A stretch of 64,000 nt of DNA. It comes from Plumapathes pennacea. Its lineage: Eukaryota; Cnidaria; Anthozoa; Antipatharia; Myriopathidae. The notes beneath the pieces were generated by a model, which ran no database searches, was not told the DNA's origin, and worked only from the letters and a program-made list of their open reading frames with translations. Below, piece after piece: positions 1 to 11,439 of this stretch. The translations under genes and the position numbers were made by a program. Where the stretch lies: NCBI GenBank assembly GCA_964036295.1, contig OZ038470.1:11189078-11253077 (forward strand). Reading direction: 5' to 3'. The first letter of the stretch is position 1. Each line of letters begins with the position of its first letter.

Positions 1-481
1 CGCTCTCTGATTGGTCGATTTACCGTGGTAAATAAGAGTCCAGACAACGATGCTGACGCCAGCATGTCACATTTTGCAGCGAAATACAACGAAACGTTCC
101 TGTATATTTCTAAATGTTGGGGTAAAAAACAAATTTCCACTGGTTTGCCGTGGTGTGGACTCTTATTTACCACGATTTACGTCATCACATGGTCAAAATT
201 AGTTGCGGACTCACTCGGCGAAGCGCCTCGTGAGTCCACAACATTTTGGCCATGTGATGACGTAAATCGTGGTAAATAAGAGTCCACACCACGGCAAACC
301 AGTGGAAATTTATTAATCATAGGAACATTTTCAGTGTCAACGTTCGTCAAAAACACCGTAAAGAGCATTTCTCAGTCTTGGAACTATTTATGTTTGTTAC
401 TGTAATAATCGAGTATACTACTGAGTTATTGAGCATCAAGCATAATAAAGAAATATCCGAGCGTAATGTGTAAAACCTTAC
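1..481 (-). other. Intron of the Rhs-like gene, running off the left edge
   Basis: A strong splice donor (CTGCAG followed by GTAAGG on the minus strand) lies at 481-480, directly after an open coding exon. Everything to the left is therefore read as intron, and the last exon or exons lie outside the window. The stretch holds the foldback element at 131-311 and a third partial copy of its arm near 21-41. If the donor were not used, the reading frame would run on and stop near 426. No other gene is seen here. Confidence 0.6.
131..311. repeat. Foldback (palindromic) element, ~89-bp arms
   Basis: The left arm (from about 133) and the right arm (to 311) are inverted complements, differing by a few mismatches and one 2-base indel. 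The arms meet at a tight GGCG-AAG-CGCC turn around 218-227. Both arms contain the GTGGTAAATAAGAGTCCA motif, which also occurs singly at about 24-41. This is the form of a foldback MITE. No transposase is present, and no target duplication could be assigned. Confidence 0.8.
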
Positions 482-3400
482 CTGCAGACGCAACAAGTCC
501 CGCAGCTATTGGGCTGGCGGCGCCAAATGTGATCACTGAAGCTGCAATCGCGACAATGGGTCTCCAGAACTTTTTGAAGAAACGTCCTATTGCCTTGAAG
601 AAGTATCCACTTGGGTCTTTGTGTTTCAACGGATTGTTCAGTGTGTAGCTGTAACGGTTGTAACTCTGGGTATTATAAGGATCCTGGACGTGGGGGTCTG
701 GGCTGAGGAACCGACCCACTACTGGGTCATATATTCGACCGTTCATGTGGATCAGGTCTAAATCCTCCAAATGCTCGTGTCCAGTAAAACCACGCCTCGT
801 GTAAGCGGAATTATCCTGCGATGGGGACATACAGCCTTCGAAGTTCGACCAGTCCGAGGATCGCCTTCGTCCGTATGCAGTGTACCGTAGGGATTCCACT
901 ATCTCGCCTTTCTCGTTGCTGATTGTGTCCACCGAATCAAGGTGATCTCCGTGCAGGAAGTTCACTGCAGATCGAGACCCAGATTTTGTCTCGACTTTAG
1001 AATCAATAGCCACCAGCCTCCCCAGTGCGTATATAAAGTACTTGTGTGTGACCTTTCCAAGTTTTCGAGGTATCGCTGTTGTTTTTTCATAAAGCTTCCC
1101 AACGTACGTCACGTCCTCTTTAGAGCTGGTTTTCCTCACCCGAGCTTGTTCGGCGTCGTATTCGAATCGTACAACGCCTTTGGATTGTGTTGTTATGGTT
1201 TTGGCTTTGTTGAATGGAGTCCAGGTAATAGTTTGACTGTTTTTGCGTATTACGTTCCCGTTAGCATCGTAGGCGTAAGTGTTTGGACCTGCCTTCACGA
1301 GTGCATGGGGCTTCGTGGCACTGTAGTGGTGATGCAAGCCTCCAAACCCGCTGTATCTGCGAATATTTCCAATTCAGTCTATCATACTCCCAGTCTTCAG
1401 ACAACGCTGCGTCCTTATTAGGATCCAAGCTTTTGATAGTGGCCCTGGTGATTCTGTCCAAGGCGTCGTAAGTGAATTGTTCCAACGTATTCCACTGCTT
1501 TGCGAGATCTTTTCTCTCGAGCATATTACCGAGGGCGTCGTAGTTGTACTTCCAGTTTCTCTTGACTCGCTTGGCACTATCCCACGTCTGTATTGACTTC
1601 AAGTGATTGCTGCTGTCAAAGGAATATTCAGTCAACAAAGAGTTTCCAAACCGCTCTTTGGCTATGTGGCCAAACGAGTCGTAGTCCAGGGCTTTCCAGT
1701 AAACGCTACTTGCAGGTCCTTGGCCACAGGCTGCTCTACGCACTTCAGTCATGAAGCCCTGGTTGTCATAGCAATAGTGAATCGTCTTGCTTCCTGGCAG
1801 TGTCTGCTTTGAGAGCTGTCCCAAGTTATTGTACTCGGATTTGACATGGAAGGTTTCTCTTCCATCGTGTTGTCTCACAACTGTTTCTCTACCTTTGTTG
1901 TCATAGATATATTCCGTCGAGTGACCACTGGGTGATTGGGACTTCACGAGCTTCCCCTTGCTGTTTGGACCTTGATCATAAACCCACTTAGTTTTTCCCT
2001 CTGGGTCCTGCATTTCGGTAAGCCGACCTAATTTGTCATATGTGTAAGACATCACATTTCCAATGGAGTCTTGCTGCCGCATTTTCTGTCCATGTGCGTC
2101 ATAAGAGTATTGCCAAGAGCCCATGTCAGGATCCTTCATTGATATCTTGTTGCCAAGCTGGTCGTAAGTCATAGTCACGGTATGTCCTGCGGGGTCAGTG
2201 GTTTTTATTAAGTTGCCAACAGCATCGTATTCGTACTTCATTGTTCCGTTCAAAAAATCAGTAACTTGAATTATTCTTCCTAAAACGTCTCTTTTAGTTA
2301 TTTTGGTGTTGCCATTTGCGTTTGTAGTTTTTGTGACGAGTCCATCGTACACTGTGTGCTTTGTAGCAGTAGCAGATTCCCCAGATGGTCGCTCCACGCT
2401 CACCTCTCGCCCAATGCTGTCGTATTCAAAAGTCACCCAAACAGGTTGTTGATGCTTCGAGAAATATGGCAAACTCTGTCGCTTGACGTTTCCGAATGGA
2501 TCATATTGAACTTCTTCGTAAATGTCACTACCCTCGTACCCAGTGGACACGGTGCGTCTCAGTCGATCAAAACTGTCGTACACTTTGACAGTGTCTTGGG
2601 CGCCGGTCACAGTGGTGCTCTCTGTATACACGCCGCCAGGAGGTGAAGCTTTTTGACTAACGAACTGCAAGGTCTGTTTTGTGGATGTACCATCGGGTCT
2701 TACTTGAAGTGTTTTTCTGTCAAACACATCGTATGTGTAGCGAGTCACCAGGCCATTCGCACCAGTAAAACTCACTATGTTTCCATAGCTGTCGTAACTA
2801 TAAGTTTCCACGTGTCCCAGGTCGTTTCTAGTAGACAGCAGTCGGACACCAAGGGAATCATACGTCATGTAAACGTTGCGAGAAGACAGAGGGCCATTGC
2901 AAGCAGATTTCGTAATTAAGGGGGCCTCTCGTTTTTCAATCACGTTGCCATGGCTGTCGTACACATACGATGTCTTGAGCCCGAGCTGGTGATCTGGTTC
3001 CCGTACCTCGTGCGTTAGCTTCCTAGTGTCCCGGTTAAAATAGAACACGGATTTCCTGTTGATGACCCTTGAGCCGGTTCTGTACGTAACAGCGATAGCG
3101 TCAAGTTCTCCGATGAACCAGATCCCAGGCGTATTGGAATAGTTGTTCAATGTTGTTTGTTCAAATATCATGCCGTTGCCTGTGGTGATCTGTTTCATCC
3201 GTTTGATGTTTCCATAACCGTCGACCTCTTTCATCGAGATCTGTTCTTTCCTGACAGGATTTCCGTTTAGTTCGTAATGACGAATTACGTCCTCGATCAA
3301 ATACACTTGCTTCTTACGGCCCTCAATGGACCTGTAGGCTTTATCACTTTGGAGAATAAGTTTATCCCCGATTCTCCTGGAAACAGACTTGGTCAAAGCG

Positions 3401-6134
3401 GTGAGGGGAAATATTTGAAAATACTTGCTGGTGAAGCTTTCCCCGTTTTCCAATCTTGTCTCTGAAACTTCTTCGAATCCTAGTGAGCCACGACCCTTGA
3501 AATTCATCCGCATGCCTCTGTAAGTGAACTTGGTGTTGTTGAGACCTCCTAACCCGTTGCTCTGTTTCAACTGCTTCACCACGGTTTGCGCGATGTTTAC
3601 TTTTGGATTTGGATACGCAAAGGTCTTCCCTCTAGAGTAAATATTTTTGTCAGCTAAAGAAGAGTACAGTACTTGCTGTATGTTTCCATAGCTATCCGTC
3701 TCCGAGGTCATCAGGGTCTGCTTGTTGTTGTTGGTGGAGATGTAAACGCCAGCGTTTGCCATGCCTACAATGTCTGATACTCCGTCTCCTGTAACATCCA
3801 CAAGGTATCGGGGGTGCTGAGAGACAGACCATCCCGAATTTCTGCCGTAATTAGAAACCCAATACTTGCCCTGTGCGAAGGACGACCCCGTGTTTAATGC
3901 GACTATCACTCCTGCTGAGGCAAATCCCACTACATCTGGGAGACCATCTCCGTTCATATCGTGTATATAGCGTGGGTTATAGTCCACTCTCCACGTAGAG
4001 CGATAACTAAAGCCAGCAATCCACGTCTTTGAAGGCAGAAAACTCGTTCCTGTACTGAGTGCAACTTCCACCCCACAGCACGAAAACCCAACGATATCGG
4101 CCAGTCCATCGCCGTTAACATCCAATACGAATCGAGGGTGCTGATTGGTTCTCCAACCTTGTTGATACCCGAAGTTACCTCTTCCCCAATACGTTGGAGA
4201 TGTAAAAGAGGATCCAGTGTTGATGGAAACGTACACACCACCAGTTCCCATGCCCACGACATCTGGTAGTCCGTCTCCATTGACATCCTCCAGAAATCTT
4301 GGGTGATTTTCCACTCGCCAACCGCCAGCCGTGTATCCAAATGAAGCAACCCATCTACTACTGCTCTGAAAAGAAGTTCCAGTCCCAAGTGAGACATAAA
4401 CTCCGCTGTTAGCAAATCCCACGATGTCGGGTAATCCATCGCCATTCATATCCTTCACAAACCTTGGGTGGCTCTGTACTGTCCATCCACCAGCTTTGTG
4501 TCCGAACTGGGCCAACCAGAGCCGTGGTGAAGCAAATGATTCTGAGCCAGTGTTAAGTGAAACGTAAACTCCTGCATTCCCAAAACCCACAATGTCTGGA
4601 AGATGGTCTCCGTTGACATCTACGACGTGTCTGGGGTGCTGATCGCCCCATCCACCACTTTTAGTGCCGTAAGAAGCAACCCATGTTTTGGCGCCTCTGA
4701 AGGAACCATGTTGGTTAAGTGCCACCTGGACGCCCCCACTAGCAAACCCGACTACGTCAGCCAAGCCATCATCGTTCACATCGACGATATGACGAGGATG
4801 ATCACGACCCTGCCAACCTCCAGAGGACACCCCAAATGATTTTATCCAGTATCCTGGTCGGTTGGTGCTTTCCACATCCCTCGTTCCTTGGTATCCTAGC
4901 TTTACTGGCCTGTAACATTTGGATTCCCTTGAGCACAACTGAATACTGGCCACCACGCTCAACTTGGTTACCTTGGCCTCAGCGTAGGTTATCTTTATCT
5001 CTCGGTGTAGTTGCCCGTTGACGAATGTCTTGACCGACTTAAGCCGCTTGTCTCTTCTATAGAGCACTCCACCATTGAAATACTGGTTGGAAACATCTTT
5101 GCGAGCTTCGTAATCGAACCTCACCATCATCTTCTTATAAGAGATTTTCGATACTAACAATCCGTTTGTGTTATCCACATACGAAATGCTCACAACGTTA
5201 CTGGTGTAGTCACGCACTGTATCCAGCTGCCATGCGTGAACGCTCTTTTGTCCATGTGCCTTTGCTCTTGAGTTATCTCGACTTCCAAACGACAGTTGTC
5301 GGTTGTTCTTTGTCTTGACGAGGAAACTCTGGGGGCCACTTCCCTGGACACCAACTGCGTAGGCTCTGGAGAATGTATCCAACTCTGTGCCGTACGTGGA
5401 ACCTGCAGCGCCGTACCGTCCTGACGTCAGCACCAATCTGGAACCATCCAAGCAGTACCTGTCATCGCTGTCGTACTGGATCCCCCGCCGACGCCCATCT
5501 TGTGCCGGAGTCTGAGGACATCTGAAGACAAAATAATGTAAGCGCAACATCACTAGATTAAAAATAACTTAAAATCATCCCTGACTTGCCCTTTTTTCCT
5601 CCAAAGTGTCGCACTGGTGTTGTAAAGGTCATTGTTTTGAATCCCGTTGACCTGAATGCCTATTTTTGTCTGTAGTTCCTGTTTTTTAGCTTTATCATGT
5701 ATAATAAAACTATAAAACTGACCTAATTTCTGCAGTGTCGTCCACAGCTCTACAATACAATACGATACTACACCATCACTAAACACTTTTACACCCCACA
5801 CGCATCATAACATAACATACAAAATATTACGATTCAAAACTAAACAACTATACAAAACAATATAACACAGACAATCGATATTGAACCTGGTGATTTGAGA
5901 GAGTCCGCCAATAGTCCAACCCAGGCCCATTGGGCCGTTTCCCGCCGCACTGTCGTAGATTAACTCTAGTTCAAATAAGTGGCTTGGAAATCCTTTAGGA
6001 GGTGTCACTGGCAGCTTGTATTTCGCTTGGCCCTGTTCAACTTTGAACTCCGTAAACATGTTTCCCACTTCATAACTCTGGGACCTTTGCAGTCCTATTG
6101 CTAGGACTACAAAGAGCAGGCACCTACCTCTCAT
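482..6134 (-). CDS. Secreted SpvB / VCBS-repeat / Rhs (YD-repeat) protein, Tc-toxin-B-like; 3' end outside window, one frame break
   Basis: Two exons are visible: 6134-5887 and 5521-482, joined across a 365-bp intron. The start ATG at 6134 lies 3 bases inside an exon that follows a TTATTTCAG acceptor, so a 5' UTR exon probably lies further upstream. The protein opens with a signal peptide (hydrophobic core CLLFVVLAIGL). Next comes an SpvB domain (GNGPMGLGW motif; the ITR/CPQT junction is formed by the splice), then seven ~55-residue VCBS/FG-GAP repeats with DxNGDGLxD calcium-loop motifs (about 4860-3740). Many YD repeats follow (about 2960-1400), then an Rhs core (GRFLSPDP, NRYSYTLNNPL, DPSGY; about 760-620) and a hydrophobic tail. 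This order matches bacterial TcdB/TcaC-type subunits, which form a shell around a toxic C-terminus. The frame shifts by one base near 1369-1374, with both sides otherwise open: either a recent lesion or an assembly error. Introns and a eukaryotic-type signal peptide argue against bacterial contamination. Function is unknown. Confidence 0.85.
5522..5886 (-). other. Intron 1 of the Rhs-like gene
   Basis: The donor is ACCAG followed by GTTCAA at 5886, and the acceptor is TTGTCTTCAG ending at 5522. Removing it joins the SpvB strand motif GGLSQIT to the RCPQTPAQDG segment, an order well known from bacterial SpvB/TcdB N-termini. The donor is weak (GTTCAA), so the boundary rests mainly on the protein match. 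Confidence 0.75.
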
Positions 6135-6268
6135 TCTCTGAAATAAGTAAGAAAAGCAGTGGGCTTCATTATCGTCAGTCATCACCATCATCATCATGGT
6201 ATCATACCAAAAAACTTATTACACAATGTTTCAACTCTTATTTACAAAATGCGTTTGATTTTACAGTC

Positions 6269-6441
6269 AACTAAGACGGACACCATCGGGACCAGTTCCA
6301 ACTGTCCGTTTTAGAGAGGTGTCAGTCTTATAGAGTTCTGTTATAGTAAATGACTGAAGAAACGACGGGGCCACTTCTATCAGGTGTCCGTCTTTGAGAG
6401 GTGTCCGTCTTAGAGGGGTGTCCGTTGAGAGGGATTTGACT
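6269..6441. repeat. Degenerate ~17-bp tandem repeat (GTGTCCGTCTTAGAG)
   Basis: Three close copies of GGTGTCCGTCTTAGAGG lie at about 6382-6434. Weaker copies, including inverted CTAAGACGGACACC at about 6271, extend the block. It is a simple dispersed-repeat remnant upstream of the Rhs-like gene. Confidence 0.6.
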
Positions 6442-7988
6442 GTATTACAAAATACCGCAACTTTTATTACGAAATGCGTAACTAAGCTATCATGCAAAGC
6501 GCGTCGGTTATTACAAAATGCCGCAGACCACATGCTCCTGCTGTGCTGTCAATGTGTTTTGTTATTCTTGCCGGATTTTAGCCCTTGTTTCACCAGACAT
6601 TTTAGTACGGGAACTCGTGTATTCTTGTTCTAGAATAGTCATTTTGGAACGCGCCCTGTGCGAAGAAGCGTTGTTGGTGATATTTTAAGGTTGAACGGAA
6701 ACTGCCGAGTCGGACGCATGTTTTACTTTATTGTTGTTATCGGCTCCTTTTCTTTGATTGATAATTACCAAGCGTAGTTGCAATGGTTTGGTGAAATCTG
6801 CCACGGCCGAATAGCGGGGAAAAGCATCCGCTGCAGCAATCGATCGATGTTTCGTTGTCACTCGGCCGTCAAATATATATATTTTAAAGACAACTGGCCT
6901 GCTGAGCTTGTATAATACAATAATTCATGCATGTCTTTAGAGTTTTCTAGAGATTGCTAAGAAAAACTGTGGCTTTCTCTGTGGCTTAATCCGGGCTTGA
7001 TATTTAACACACCTCATTTTAGAACATGTTGTCAACGGCTGACAAATCAACTAGGACTCCCCACCAAAGCATTTTAATGGTTCATCTTCCAGACATATTT
7101 CACCAAACATACTTCGTAAAGCTGCTCTAAACAGGGATTTCATTTAAATACACTAAACAAATTAGATTAGTAAAGCATTTTACGCCGGATGACGCCGCGC
7201 CGCATGTAAATTATAAACTGCTAATAATGCGACGGGGAGAGCTGAGATGCATCTCTGACTCAATGCAAATGAATGAACATATTTCAAATTATGAGTCGAT
7301 GCAAATGCCGGAAAGCAAAGTAACAGTAGAAGGGACTTTCCCTCCGAGCTGAAACGGAAATGTGCAAGCAATTCCGCATGCAATAATTAGGGCTGGGTCG
7401 AATTAGGAAGTTTAGTCGATAATAACTCAGCAATGACAGCAATACGACGGCTTCTTCAATGTTTGGTAGCAACTTGCTGACATATATTTCTTGTGACAAG
7501 CGCTGTTTGTGCTTCAAATGATGCAAATGTCGATATTAGCGTCGTTAAAGTTACGAGTGCGACCGGAACCTTAGTGTAAACGTCATCAGAGTCAAACAAA
7601 CAAACTTTATCAGGCCGAACGAAAGCATGTAACAAGTGGCAAGACAACCTATTGCAGTGCTAAGAGAGAGCAGGCACACGAAGTTGCATTACATGCAGCT
7701 TTTCGACTGAAAATGGAGATTATTAAACAAACGGCAGTCACATTTTTGTCGGAAATAGGGTAACCGAGCGCCACACTCCCATCCAAAATTACCAGGAGTA
7801 AGCCCCGGTTACTCGCAAGTTTAAAGTCAAATCATTTGAGAATGATTCTCCTTTCCTGACCGCTCTATGAATGTCACCCAAAGGCAATTTCAACCTTAGG
7901 ACAGCCAATTTATCACGATTTATCACGTTAATCTACAGCCATTCACTTAGTGTTTTCAAATAATTGCTTAGTGCGAAGGTCGTCCTAC

Positions 7989-8201
7989 CTTTTCCTTATT
8001 TGTGTCGCACGTTTCCAGAAGCGAAGAAAACATCAAATGAACTAATTCGAAACCGGTGATGCGCATATATTGGGCTTTTAGTTTCGTTTCAGCTTGAACC
8101 AGGAACACCTCTTCCGGCTTGCTGACGCATTCACCTGGAACTATGAATCGGATCTTCAAATCGGCACGACATGACAGGATGTTATAGTGTTGTGAAACAA
8201 G
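7989..8201 (-). other. Possible isolated coding exon (71 codons, phase 0-0)
   Basis: On the minus strand an open frame of exactly 213 bases is bounded by a TGGTTAG acceptor ending at 8202 and an AAG|GTAGGA donor at 7988. The translated segment looks protein-like (it includes IRFIVPGECVSKPEEVFLV), but I recognise no family. The acceptor lacks a good pyrimidine tract. It could be an exon of a gene not otherwise visible, or chance. Confidence 0.25.
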
Positions 8202-9482
8202 CTAACCAGAGCCATGCCTCGACTTTGTAAAGCCATACTTACTTATTTTAAAACACATGTATTTAGTCTTGTAAGCTTGTACCCTTTCAGAGAAGGTACA
8301 ATTATATATACTTCGCCTGAATGGATTACTTGCGGCTTTTGGCCAATCGAGTCTAGCTCAATATTTGTCCAAGAGTCTAACCGTCCCTGTCGACTCTGCG
8401 TTTCAGCTGCAATATGAAAATCAATCTGGTACAAGCTATATACATTAACATCTCTTCTCTTTTTGTCCTTAATCGCATAGGCCTTTGCCCTTCGTCCTTT
8501 TAGCTTAATATACTAAACGTGTATTTATAGCTGGCGATGATAAAAAATAATTAGATTTAGAGTCGAAAAAATTGACTAAGTATACTTTGTGAATTGACTA
8601 AGGTTGAAGAATAAAGAAGTTGACGTCACAAGGTTGTTCCACTGAAGAAGTTGATTCCTTATCCCGGTACCTTTATAACAACAACACAATACGAACGCGG
8701 AAGAAAGGTAATTCATTATTGGAACTTCCATTGTGCACGTTTACAGTCAGTGCAGACCAGAGTCTCCCAAAAGCAGTCAATTTGACCCAAAGGGAACCTG
8801 CGTTATTTCTTAGAACAGCACAGCATTTCCGTAGATACAGTAAACTACGAGTTCACGTTGGCTGATAGGTGCCGATTTATACATGTATTGTACTAATAGT
8901 CAAAAAGTGTACTGAAAGGATAAAATATGACACCAAGCAGATCAGACAATTCTCAAGTTTACGCTCTGCTTACCCAAGTGTTACCGGGCAATTTAACAGA
9001 CTCTGCGAAATCAGTTTCCAGGAGCAATTTCCTGGCTTAGGTAACAGAACTTCGGGATCTGTAAAACTCACTTTACTTCCTTGCTCTGCACTATTGACTG
9101 ACTTGTGTTATAACCAATCCACGACAAGCCAAGTCAAACAAATCAAATTCGCTTTGTGGAGCTGTTAAGCTATATAATGCTCTCCTATTCGTCTGGAGCT
9201 TAAAAAATACTGTATTTTCATCCTAATTCGTGATAAAATATGTGTACTGTAAAGCTTCAGGAAGCTAGTATTATAGCTATCGCCAAATCGTACAGGAAAA
9301 GGAGGAGCGAGTACGTGAGGTGTATGCACCTGTGACCACACGTCATCTGCTTCTACAGGATTAACGACCGTGTCACTTGTATTCGTGCATTGTTAATTGT
9401 TCAGGCAGAACTTGACGCTAATTATAGTAAACAACAATTTGATTGTTTGATCAGCAGATTAAATCTGCCTCTTTCTATTGTG

Positions 9483-9514
9483 AAAAAAAAAAAGAAACAA
9501 AAAAAAAAAAAAAA
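9483..9514. repeat. A-rich homopolymer tract
   Basis: Eleven A's, a G, then A-rich sequence with about 18 further A's. It may be the tail of an old retroposon, but no recognisable body lies upstream. Confidence 0.7.
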
Positions 9515-10805
9515 CTCCCACTTACTGAATTGTTCGCTTAGTGAGCAACTCCTTTTGCTCACTTAGTGAGCACTCCTTCCCCTTTCATACAAGCTTGACG
9601 GATTGTAGCTTTCAATGCAACAGCTGAATGTGTATTTGATGGCGGGCTCTTTGGCCTTGAGGCTGTAATTCGTGTATTTGTGTTGGGCTGGCCTATGTGT
9701 TGCCACAGAGGCGCAAGTCACTTTTTAAACATTTACTGATCGTGTGTTCGCCAAACAATTTTCATGTATCAGACTCTGCATTTTATTTCAAAAGCTGAGG
9801 TGCCATCCTATTTTTCAGTCAGCGGTCATTGCACAGGACTGGATGTGAATTGAGCTGCAGATTTTGTAGCTCGTGAAACCTCAAGATTTAACCAGGAAAA
9901 CGAATACTGGGAGTAATAAGTGTAATGCAGTTCTGCTCGAAGGGCCTCTTAAAACTGTTATAATTTATGCTATTTCAAGGTTGCTATGGAAACAAGGCGA
10001 TTTACGTCACAGGAAATTTTCCCTTTTCAAACGGATCAGCCCCGTGACAAGAAATGCTGGTATCAACAGCTTGGTGGATCCAATCACGGTCAGGGGAATT
10101 TTGCTTTTGAGACAAGAAAGATAAGTAAGAAATAAGGTTTTTTGAGTTTGCAATGAGTTGAATATGGAAAGATGATCAAATTCAAGAAGCAGCCTGAAAT
10201 GCCTAACCGGAAGAATGTTCCAGAACTTCAACTTAATTGTTTTCAACGGCATCTCTTGGCTTTCTGGATTAGATAAGTGATGAAACCTGTTTAGCCCAGC
10301 AATGATATCTATCGATATACCGATGGCTGTTCATTCTTTTCATTATCAAGGTGTGGACTGGCCTGCAAGCCAAGAACTCGGAGAATTAATCAAGTGAAAG
10401 TGGAAAGATTACTCAAAGGGGCTACAAATCGACCAAAGGTGAGCAGACGGTCATTATTATCAAGCTATTGTTCAAGCTTTTATATTTGAGGACCCTTATG
10501 CTTGTACACGAATGTTACCGGTATATTCGGCTGTGATTATTCGATATTCAGTACAAAGATGTGTGATGCCGTAAAGTTCCGAAAGTAACGACCTCGCTAC
10601 TTTCGAACTAATTTAGCGGCTTTCCGTATCGCTACTTTCGGAGGGTCGCTACGTTCGGGGGGGGGAGGGGGGACGGGACTGGGTTACTACTTTCGGGTAG
10701 TTAGAAAGTGTGACAGACGATAAATGGCTTAAGATATTGGTTCATCGGAAGTGCTTAGCATTAACGCGGCAGCTCCCGAAGGAAAGGGTTAGTTTTGTTT
10801 AATCC

Positions 10806-10823
10806 GGGGGGGGGGGGGGGGGG
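10806..10823. repeat. Poly-G tract (18 G)
   Basis: A run of 18 G's, with a second G-rich run at about 10659-10675. Both could form G-quadruplexes and are common sites of assembly error. Confidence 0.8.
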
Positions 10824-10859
10824 TTGCACTCCCATGCCGTCCCAAAGGGTATCATTTTT

Positions 10860-10990
10860 AGCATTTTAGTCTGAAATAGGGTATCGATTTTGAGCCTTTA
10901 CTCTGGAATAGGGTCGGAGATTTTGATATTTGGTTGAACTATGATCAAAAATTGCACATTTTCGTCTAAAATAGGGTCGAAAATTGAACA
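10860..10990. repeat. Degenerate ~50-bp repeat containing TCTGAAATAGGGT
   Basis: The phrase TCTGAAATAGGGT or a close variant (TCTGGAATAGGGT, TCTAAAATAGGGT) recurs three times about 45-55 bp apart, each followed by an ATTTTGA-like segment. It is a decayed short tandem repeat. Confidence 0.55.
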
Positions 10991-11439
10991 TTTTGGTCTG
11001 TAAACCGAGCTAAACTTTGCATCCCCAAAGTAGCATATTTTAATTTAAAGCCGGTTTTTGACAGATTTCAGACGACTCAAACAATCAAAGCCTACAGATC
11101 AAATCTCGCCTGAAATAACAAAACGTCACAATATAGGCAGTGAAATATGAGTGAGTTTTGTAGTGAAATAGGCAGTGAAATTTGAGGTGTAAAAACCTGG
11201 CTCTCTACTCGTGGCTCGGATGATCACGTAAAATGGCGGTTCCGTCTCTAGATAAAAGAACCACTGAGAACGCAACCAAATCTCTAGCAGTGACCACCCT
11301 CAAGGCTCAGCAACGGCCACACTTAAGTTGAAGCCCCGCTCTGTTGTGTGTGCCCCACCACTTCAAACGGTAGAAATGTCCCCAATTAGTAGACTACATG
11401 TAATCCGCTAGAAGATTTGACACTTTAATAAAGTTGTTA

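Larger units (their letters stand above)
6442..11439. other. Long unassigned stretch between the first two genes
   Basis: No convincing gene is seen across about 5 kb; the reading frames are short and lack recognisable domains. It contains a candidate 71-codon exon (7989-8201), A-rich and G-rich homopolymers (9483-9514, 10659-10675, 10806-10823), an RFX-like GTTGCTATGGAAAC at about 9982-9995, and a few degenerate repeats near 10860-10990. It includes the likely upstream region of the minus-strand Rhs-like gene. Confidence 0.5.

Noticed and set aside
1..6200. Bacterial contamination explaining the Rhs-like gene
   Set aside because: Consensus splice sites, an intron whose removal restores the protein consensus, and continuity with AT-rich repeat-filled DNA argue for a eukaryotic gene.
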